Positions 58,871 to 64,000 of a DNA stretch of 64,000 nucleotides are shown here, piece after piece; within the stretch, counting starts at the first letter, position 1; every line of letters starts with the position of its first letter. Under the pieces are notes generated by a model, which did no database searches, was not told where the DNA came from, and saw nothing but the letters and a program-made list of their open reading frames with translations. This DNA is from Arthrobacter sp. Hiyo8 (GTDB taxonomy: Bacteria > Actinomycetota > Actinomycetes > Actinomycetales > Micrococcaceae): contig AP014719.1 of NCBI GenBank assembly GCA_001549895.1, forward strand, positions 4,154,001-4,218,000, in the 5' to 3' direction. Position numbers and translations under genes: made by a program.

Positions 58871-59106
58871 TAGGATGCTCTCTCCGTTGAGTACCTCTTC
58901 ACGAGGGCGTTGAGGCGGGCTATTTCCAGTTGCCCGTACGATTCCCGTCGCGTCATTCGTGAGAGCTTGACGCCCTTCTTTCGAAGCATGGTTGCGCGTT
59001 GCTTAGCAGCGGCACTGGTCATTCCGGTGGTCTTTAGGACTTCATCGATGTCCTTGGCCGTAACCAAGGCGATGACAAAATCTTCATTTGAGACGTACTT
59101 GCTCAT
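58870..59106 (-). CDS. Small HTH-like protein
   Basis: 78 residues. FVIALVTAKDIDEVLKTTGM followed by SAAAKQRATMLRKKGVKLSR has a helix-turn-helix shape. Basic. The stop overlaps the recombinase ATG, so it may help regulate or partner it. Confidence 0.6.
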   Translation of the reverse strand: MSKYVSNEDFVIALVTAKDIDEVLKTTGMTSAAAKQRATMLRKKGVKLSRMTRRESYGQLEIARLNALVKRYSTERAS

Positions 59107-59405
59107 GATTCAGCTCCTGCCGCTCGTGAGATTCGCCGTCTGAGTAACAACTCAGATCTTTCGGGCGTCGGGTCAGATGCTGCTTGGTCAGTTGACTTGT
59201 TACGGCGGCTCTTGCGTCCGCCTCGCGCTCCAGCGATACGAGCGCGATCTTGTCCGGTTAGGCCGTCTTTGCCTTCAATCAACGAGGCAAAGCCGCCTGT
59301 GTTTCCGCGCTGGCCTCCGATTTTGCCGATCCTTTTGTAAAAGTCAGGATCGGTCGCCAGGTTTGCGTCTCGGGCTTTGATTCCACCAATTCGGTTGCCG
59401 GACAT
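59103..59405 (-). CDS. Gly/Arg-rich KGG-like small protein
   Basis: 100 residues from ATG 59405 (behind GAAGGGAAC). SGNRIGGIKARDANLATDPD, KIGGQRGNTGGFAS and ARIAGARGGRKSRR resemble the KGG/con-10 stress-type repeat found in some bacteria and phages. Likely disordered and DNA-binding. Role unknown. Confidence 0.6.
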   Translation of the reverse strand: MSGNRIGGIKARDANLATDPDFYKRIGKIGGQRGNTGGFASLIEGKDGLTGQDRARIAGARGGRKSRRNKSTDQAASDPTPERSELLLRRRISRAAGAES

Positions 59406-59406
59406 A

Positions 59407-59868
59407 TTAGCGTTGTTCCCTTCGGAATCGGGCCAAGAAAGTACGTCGTTGGTTGATGTCACTCACAATCGCATCGTGCTGAGTCTCGCTGACTGCTTCT
59501 TCAACTTTGCCGAGGCGCTCTGCTAGCTTGGCTAGCTCGGACAGCATGTAGCTTTGGTCCTTGAGAATCTTCTCCAGATCGACTTTGGCGGCCTTCTTAG
59601 CCACAGGCTTGATCTCGTGAATCAAAGGTTGCGCTGGCTCGGTAGGGCCTGTCTTAGCGATCTTATTGAGTTGATGGAGTGCCTTGATCTTCTCGCCCTG
59701 GGCCTTACGGACTTCCTGGTAGTTCTCCCAGGTCTGCGCTCGGCGTACTGCTTTGATTGTTGATACCTTGAGACCGCTTGCTTCAGCTACCTTGGCAATG
59801 TCATTGCTCTTCTTGCGTAGCTGCGCGGTGATGGTGTTGAACTGTTGCTCTGTTAGGGGTTTACCCAT
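59407..59868 (-). CDS. Helical DNA-binding-like protein
   Basis: 153 residues. SNDIAKVAEASGLKVSTIKA is an HTH shape with AVRRAQTWENY following; the C-terminal part (LEKILKDQSYMLSELAKLAE) is a coiled coil. Not recognised. Confidence 0.6.
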   Translation of the reverse strand: MGKPLTEQQFNTITAQLRKKSNDIAKVAEASGLKVSTIKAVRRAQTWENYQEVRKAQGEKIKALHQLNKIAKTGPTEPAQPLIHEIKPVAKKAAKVDLEKILKDQSYMLSELAKLAERLGKVEEAVSETQHDAIVSDINQRRTFLARFRREQR

Positions 59869-60137
59869 TTAGTTGTTCTCCGAGCATCAGCCTCCTTAGT
59901 TTTGATGATCAGTACGCCCGTCTCGGCGTTCTTTACGGTCTCTAACAGCTCCCAGGCCAGGTTGACGTCATTGACGACGCACTCTGTCCCAAACCAGTTC
60001 GCTAGATGCTCCTCGAACTCGACAGTCGCCTGGGTCTTGTTTACCGGCATCGTTGCCGCTAATTCCCTGATTGCTTCGGGTTTGAGGTCAGCGGCTACGC
60101 GGCGGATGATCAATTGCAGAAACTCTCGGTCGGTCAT
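59853..60137 (-). CDS. Small hypothetical protein
   Basis: 94 residues, mostly helical (EFLQLIIRRVAADLKPEAIR), with GVLIIKTKEADARRTTKW at the end. Overlaps both neighbours. Not recognised. Confidence 0.55.
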   Translation of the reverse strand: MTDREFLQLIIRRVAADLKPEAIRELAATMPVNKTQATVEFEEHLANWFGTECVVNDVNLAWELLETVKNAETGVLIIKTKEADARRTTKWVNP

Positions 60138-60316
60138 ACTGCTGGCTCCGCTGGCTTTAGTAAGTCGGTCAAGGCTTTGAGCATCTCTGGATCAGATGGC
60201 CGACAGCCGGCACACAGGCTGTTGTTGTCGAGCTCTTCCTCATACAGACAGGCGATACAAGGTCCGAGGGGTCCGTCGAAATCGGAGTTATCTGGTTGGT
60301 AGTGTTCTTCTTCCAT
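60134..60316 (-). CDS. Small zinc-ribbon protein
   Basis: 60 residues with CIAC and CAGC separated by 15 residues, a likely zinc site. Acidic. Start and stop overlap the neighbours by 4 and 1 bases. Confidence 0.55.
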   Translation of the reverse strand: MEEEHYQPDNSDFDGPLGPCIACLYEEELDNNSLCAGCRPSDPEMLKALTDLLKPAEPAV

Positions 60317-60513
60317 CAGATTTTCTCCACGTCCGTGATTGATAACTCAACCTCATCGGCATAGATACCTCCTTGACGTACGAAGTCTTCTCTACACTTT
60401 TCGATGGCTTCGGCGGCGGTGGCTGCTTCGTATACCTCCACTGATTCAAACGTCGGGCCAAAGAGTCCCTTTACCCTTGCTATGAATTTGACTTTGTACT
60501 CAGCTACTTCCAT
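60316..60513 (-). CDS. Small hypothetical protein
   Basis: 65 residues (YKVKFIARVKGLFGPTFESV then AATAAEAIEKCREDFVRQGG). A beta-alpha pattern; the AEAIEKC element is common in small phage proteins. Not recognised. Confidence 0.55.
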   Translation of the reverse strand: MEVAEYKVKFIARVKGLFGPTFESVEVYEAATAAEAIEKCREDFVRQGGIYADEVELSITDVEKI

Positions 60514-61211
60514 ACCCGCTCCTGGTTGATGCCGTCCTTATCTTTTAGTGCTTGGAGCTGATCGATGACCGCGGAGGCGTCAGCAGATGTGCGGGTCTTT
60601 TGCATCACGTTGTCGATCCAGGCGTTATCTTTGCCTGCCTCGAGAGCCAGGGAGGCGATAAGACCTTTCTGCTTGTCCGATGCTGCTTTAGTAGCCGAGG
60701 CTTTTGGCGCTGAATCTTCGGGGACGCGGGTTACGGCTGGCTCAGGCGTGTGCTCGTCGGCATCTTCGCCCTTCTCGCTGATGTTGAACTGTCGCATCAG
60801 ATAGTATTTGAGCGCCGACGTTGCTGCCTTGTTGGTGGCTTTATCGCCGTAGTCGAGAGCTTCGCCAGTCCAGCTAACAGTAAATTTGTCTTCTGGGTTG
60901 TCTGCGTTCGTGACGGTGAAGTACATATCAACTAGCAGGTAGTTGCCAACGGCTCCTCTGGCGCTTGTTACCTGGGAGCGACTCTGCTTTATGCCCTGCT
61001 GCATCCGTGGCACGATAACGACGCCGTATTTAGCGAATAGGCCACGGAGCTCGCCAGCTACTGCCGCGTACTCGATGAAGCCGTATCCCTGTTCCCGGTT
61101 GGTACCACCCTTTTTGATGGCTCCGACCTCGCCGGTAATGCGGGCAAGCTTCTGGTACAGGTTCAGTGAGGCGAAGCTCTCAGGCTCTGATTTAGCTACA
61201 GGCTCGCCCAT
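60504..61211 (-). CDS. ERF-family single-strand annealing protein
   Basis: 235 residues. LNLYQKLARITGEVGAIKKG, YGFIEYAAVAGELRGLFAKY and DYGDKATNKAATSALKYYLM are the three ERF segments in order. ERF proteins form rings that anneal complementary single strands in phage recombination. The C-terminal extension after HTPEPAVTRVPEDS is helical. ATG 61211 overlaps the gene before it. Works plausibly with the VRR-NUC nuclease. Confidence 0.88.
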   Translation of the reverse strand: MGEPVAKSEPESFASLNLYQKLARITGEVGAIKKGGTNREQGYGFIEYAAVAGELRGLFAKYGVVIVPRMQQGIKQSRSQVTSARGAVGNYLLVDMYFTVTNADNPEDKFTVSWTGEALDYGDKATNKAATSALKYYLMRQFNISEKGEDADEHTPEPAVTRVPEDSAPKASATKAASDKQKGLIASLALEAGKDNAWIDNVMQKTRTSADASAVIDQLQALKDKDGINQERVWK

Positions 61212-61396
61212 ACGACGATCCCCTTGAACAGAGATAGTCCTGTTCCCTTACGTTTGGTCGAGAAGTCCCGACGATGAGCCACGTACGTTGTATTGGTACG
61301 CGCCTGGCGTTGCTCGCGTAATCGCCTAAGTGTCAAAGTTCTCTCGGTAGACTGCGTGCTGCGGCGTCTTGATGCCGTCGAGGTATTTTCTGCCAT
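61196..61396 (-). CDS. Small basic protein
   Basis: 66 residues, Arg/Thr-rich (ASRRRSTQSTERTLTLRRLR). ATG behind AAGGAGC. It overlaps the ERF start by 16 bases. Confidence 0.5.
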   Translation of the reverse strand: MAENTSTASRRRSTQSTERTLTLRRLREQRQARTNTTYVAHRRDFSTKRKGTGLSLFKGIVVWASL

Positions 61397-61628
61397 TGCT
61401 GCGCTCCTTTCTTACTAGTTCGTTATATCGTTTCCTGATCCGGTCGTTGTGTTGAAGTACAGAGGTGCTGAAGATGTTCGCCCTGGACGTGTTGACGCCT
61501 AGTGTCTCTTTTTGCCAAGCAACATGTTCGTTGATGGCTTTGAGGAGCAGTGGGTCAAATCGTTCGGAGCTGAGTATCTTTGGTACGCCTGAGTTATCTT
61601 TACGACTTGGATATGTAATCTCGTTCAT
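61326..61628 (-). CDS. First gene of the ERF operon, hypothetical
   Basis: 100 residues as read (MNEITYPSRKDNSGVPKILS). It is charged and helical, with FDPLLLKAINEHVAWQKETL. The 71-base overlap with the next gene is unlike the rest of the operon; a missing base near 61420 would end it earlier at a TAG/TAA pair near 61410. Family unknown. Confidence 0.55.
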   Translation of the reverse strand: MNEITYPSRKDNSGVPKILSSERFDPLLLKAINEHVAWQKETLGVNTSRANIFSTSVLQHNDRIRKRYNELVRKERSNGRKYLDGIKTPQHAVYRENFDT

Positions 61629-61746
61629 GTTGTTCTCCTTCGATGGGTTAAGTCTCCTGTCTAAGTTGTGATTGAAAGTTTGCTAGTTGCTGTCGGCTTA
61701 TCGCTTGTGCCGTGCGTTCGCTGTGCATCACTATGAGCCATGAGTG

Positions 61747-61769
61747 TCATTTTGTAAATACAAAAATGA
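61747..61769. promoter_or_regulatory. Palindromic operator, copy 2
   Basis: TCATTTTGTA-AAT-ACAAAAATGA lies in the gap between the leftward ERF operon and the rightward replication gene, placed to control either or both. Confidence 0.7.
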
Positions 61770-61790
61770 AGTAGTAAATACATCAGAGAC

Positions 61791-61864
61791 TGTGGAAAAG
61801 TCGGCCAACAAACTGCTGTAGGTCTGCCTATAGGTTTGCCGTAGGTGTCGACCCACGGCAAACC
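61791..61864. other. Candidate replication-origin sequence
   Basis: A DnaA-box-like TTTTCCACA (minus strand, 61791-61799), two TAGGTnTGCC-like direct repeats (61819-61840) and a perfect 10-bp inverted repeat GGTTTGCCGT/ACGGCAAACC (61833-61864) lie directly before the replication-relaxation gene. Function is inferred from layout. Confidence 0.4.
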
Positions 61865-61926
61865 GGCTGCTGACCTGCGAGAACGTTCCCCTAGGACGTC
61901 AGAAAGCTCTGCTCTATACTGACGAT

Positions 61927-62636
61927 GTGCGTATGACTTCAAGAGATGCGGCGATTATCCAGGCTGTTGACCAGTTCGGTCAGCTCACGTCTGGTCACAT
62001 TTGGCATTGTTATTTCGACAACACAAACAAATTCTCCATGCAACGGGTGCTCCAACGTCTGGTAACTCTCAAGCTCTTAGCCCGCGTTGAACGGCGTCTG
62101 GTTGGCGGCAACGGTGGTGGATCTGGCCAATACGTCTACCAGCTCGGCGCTGCTGGACACGATTTCCTTGGTAAGCGCGGAAAATACGTTCCGCAACACC
62201 GCACGGTCAAGCAGCACATGCTGGAGATAGCTGACGCCTACAGCGAGTTCTACACCGCTGAGCTAGATGGCAAGATTCGCATCTTGAATTTTCTGACGGA
62301 GCCAGATAGCCACATGGATATACAGGGAACTAAGGTGCGGCCTGACTTGTTTATGGAGTATGAACTGGTTGGCCAGGGCGAGGGCGCAGTCTTTGGCTAG
62401 AGATAGACCGTGGCTTTGAATCGCTGCCAGTCGTCGCGGAGATGGTGAAGCGCTATGTCCACATTTTCAAATACGCCACCACGCGCGATATGGAACGCGT
62501 GCCGGCCGTGGTGTTCCTGGTGCCAGATGATAGGCGAAAGCGCAGCATAGAGAGCGTCATACGGCGCGAGTGCGAAGAGTTTGACGACATGCTTGGCGTG
62601 TACCTGGCCGAGGGCTTCATCACCTCTGTTACTTAA
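61927..62636 (+). CDS. Replication-relaxation family protein (one frameshift)
   Basis: Winged-helix replication protein of plasmids and mobile elements. SRDAAIIQAVDQFGQLTSGH and LQRLVTLKLLARVERRLVGG form the N-terminal HTH; VRPDLFMEYELVG and, after repair near 62394 (TTTTGG short by one T), WLEIDRGFESLPVVAEMVKR complete the family. About 236 residues. TATACT at 61915-61920 puts the RNA start near the GTG 61927, so the mRNA may be leaderless; no ribosome site is visible. Confidence 0.82.
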
Positions 62637-62663
62637 GCGTGTTTTACAACTTAAGTTCGTGTA

Positions 62664-62677
62664 TTTGTATATACAAA
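62664..62677. promoter_or_regulatory. Palindromic operator, copy 3
   Basis: TTTGTA-TA-TACAAA between the replication gene and the small membrane gene, 53 bases before the latter's ATG. A partial TATTTTGTAAAATA follows at 62686. Confidence 0.65.
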
Positions 62678-62729
62678 CACGGCGCTATTTTGTAAAATAT
62701 AGAGAGTAAGTAAACAAGGAATCAATCAC

Positions 62730-62906
62730 ATGAGCCGCTATCACACTCTAGACAGTTACACAGGCGAGATCGTCCACCAATCAAACCAACACCCTCAAGC
62801 TCGTATTAGCCGCCCACAGCGCCGATACGCCCAAAGACGATACACAGGCCGACAAATACTTATCTTTGCAGGCTGGGCGCTCCTGGCGATCATGGTACTG
62901 CGATAA
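62730..62906 (+). CDS. 58-residue membrane-anchored protein
   Basis: MSRYHTLDSYTGEIVHQ opens it; a basic Arg/Gln stretch leads to one C-terminal membrane helix (ILIFAGWALLAIMVL). AAGGA precedes the ATG, and a strong terminator follows. Monocistronic, under operator copy 3. Not recognised; tail-anchored small proteins like this occur in phages and toxins. Confidence 0.6.
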   Translation: MSRYHTLDSYTGEIVHQSNQHPQARISRPQRRYAQRRYTGRQILIFAGWALLAIMVLR

Positions 62907-62922
62907 GTGACTCACCACATAG

Positions 62923-62954
62923 AAAAAGCCGACTACTTATCAGTCGGCTTTTTT
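62923..62954 (+). terminator. Terminator after the small membrane gene
   Basis: AAAAAGCCGACT and AGTCGGCTTTTTT, 7-base loop ACTTATC; bidirectional in form. Confidence 0.9.
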
Positions 62955-63642
62955 GTTCGGTTGAATCCCCAGTCGCGTTTCTTGGTCCGTTCTGCCAGGG
63001 TCGGTCCGAAGTAAGCAACGTTGAGGATCGGCACCACGAATCGTCTGTTTATAAGGTCACTAAAGCTCATACACGGCATTATGAATCATGGGGCGGTTTT
63101 GCCTAGGCATTCGAGTTCGGACTTATCCACACACGATGCTCTCAAAAATACTACTGTTGACTGCTTAGGTCTGTGGAAAACCTATGATGGTTGTCTATCG
63201 GAATTCTCACATTGCGTCTTGAATATTCCGGTCTAGGCTTCATAATGTTAAGCAGCTCGATGCGCTTCTTGCGATTCGCGTTGAGCCATACAGTTAGACT
63301 AGGGACTCCTGATAAAAGGTAATCCCACTATTTCTAGTGGGTTGACACGCTTCTTGCTGCCTTTGATTATGACTTATCGCGTCGATTGTGTAAATACCTT
63401 TACAGAGAATTGTTCGGAGATCATGTATAAAAACTCCATGAATGAACTTGCTAGTAGCGCTAAACCCAGGCACTGATTGATTGCCCCCTAAACGTCAACC
63501 TGGTCTATGCGGTGCTCACAAGTAGTTCGGCTGTATCACCGAGTAGGTTTGGATGCTAAAAGGTCTCAGGTACAAGTTGTAAAGCGTCGAGCAGCTCGCG
63601 GTCCGTCTTAGCAAGGGAAGGGGGCGACATGGTTTCTGCATC
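62955..63642. other. 688-base stretch without a gene
   Basis: No convincing coding frame. It holds DnaA-box-like sites (63123-63131 TTATCCACA; 63172-63180 TTTTCCACA on minus), a perfect hairpin CCCACTA-TTTC-TAGTGGG (63324-63341), a near-consensus promoter (63342-63370) and a small palindrome TGTAAA-TACC-TTTACA (63389-63404). After the promoter only a 12-codon frame (63439) is seen. Confidence 0.5.
63342..63370 (+). promoter_or_regulatory. Near-consensus promoter with no gene behind it
   Basis: TTGACA, a 17-base spacer and GATTAT; preceded by a 7-bp hairpin and followed by a palindrome at 63389-63404. The transcript would run toward 63.6 kb without a clear reading frame. Confidence 0.5.
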
Positions 63643-64000
63643 TTATCTAAGCCAGCGGTCCTCGCGACTACCTTGAAGATCCCGTAATACTTTGATTGAA
63701 TCCGACTCCACTATGCCAAGTGATATGGAGTCTGCTAGTAGGCTGATTGATTGTCTATTGGCCTCGAGACCTCGGAGGAACAGTAGGAATATAATCAGCA
63801 CGGTGCCCTTTGTTGATAGGTCCCACCAGCTAATTTCGACCCCTTTTACTATAATCCATTCGGGTCGGGCATTACGGGCGAAGATTGTAAACAAGGCAAA
63901 AGTTAGTGGTAAGACTAGCGCAAAGCGAAATTCAGCTTCTCCCCTGAATCGATCGTATCGCTCAAATATTTCATTTTGATTGAACTTCAGTCTTGTTGCG
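63643..64000 (-). CDS. Partial membrane protein, 5' end outside window
   Basis: The frame is open to the window edge (at least 118 residues). A basic/acidic N-terminal part (FNQNEIFERYDRFRGEAEFR) leads to two membrane helices (FALVLPLTFALFTIF and TVLIIFLLFLRGLEA) and ends IKVLRDLQGSREDRWLR. Function unknown. Confidence 0.6.
   Translation of the reverse strand, partial: ATRLKFNQNEIFERYDRFRGEAEFRFALVLPLTFALFTIFARNARPEWIIVKGVEISWWDLSTKGTVLIIFLLFLRGLEANRQSISLLADSISLGIVESDSIKVLRDLQGSREDRWLR

Noticed and set aside
63021..63236. A 71-codon rightward frame
   Set aside because: Contains DnaA-box-like sites, has no ribosome site and no protein-like composition.
47142..64000. The whole right part being a chimeric join from another organism
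   Set aside because: Not fully rejected, but the recombinase and the replication gene show the same one-base losses as the left part, so a shared data source is likely; only reads across 47142 can decide.
1..64000. CRISPR arrays, rRNA genes, insertion sequences
   Set aside because: No regularly spaced repeats, no rRNA sequence and no transposase frame were found on either strand.

Overview
The first 47.1 kb is a high-GC chromosome segment of an actinobacterium, most likely Arthrobacter or a close relative (Micrococcaceae). The basis is gene order: gltX, tRNA-Gln/tRNA-Glu, iclR-leuCD, murA-plsC-gpsA-ddl, thiL-DAK2-recG-rsmD, coaD-yceD-rpmF-rnc-mutM-smc-ftsY, amt-glnK, ffh, thiC, rpsP-khpA-rimM-trmD-rplS-lepB-lepB-rnhB-DUF2469-yraN-comM. 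These are housekeeping genes for leucine, peptidoglycan, phospholipid, CoA and thiamine synthesis, ribosome maturation, the SRP pathway, chromosome structure and nitrogen sensing. Many are split by single missing bases beside G or C runs. So many essential genes cannot all be broken in a living cell, so I read these as sequencing indels and give each gene as one reconstructed unit. Two intergenic copies of a 66-bp palindrome and one different large palindrome add repeat structure.

At about 47.14 kb comM stops in its Walker B motif and the DNA turns to lower GC with accessory genes. First comes a small island: a membrane-anchored protein divergent from a two-gene operon encoding a TIR-domain protein and an unknown partner. 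It looks like an uncatalogued anti-phage locus.

From about 50 to 64 kb lies a phage- or plasmid-like element. It consists mostly of leftward operons of small overlapping genes: two DUF3846 paralogues and a VRR-NUC nuclease; a membrane/SPFH/WhiB-like cluster; an AAA+ ATPase operon; and an early-type operon with an ERF annealing protein and a serine recombinase. On its right are a rightward replication-relaxation protein, a small membrane protein and a partial membrane protein. Operators sharing the core TTTGTA-NN-TACAAA lie at three control points, and DnaA-box-like sites flank the replication gene.

No integrase, transposase, capsid or tail gene and no CRISPR array was seen. The right border of the foreign DNA is outside the window. 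I could not settle whether the element is integrated, is a co-assembled plasmid, or comes from another host.
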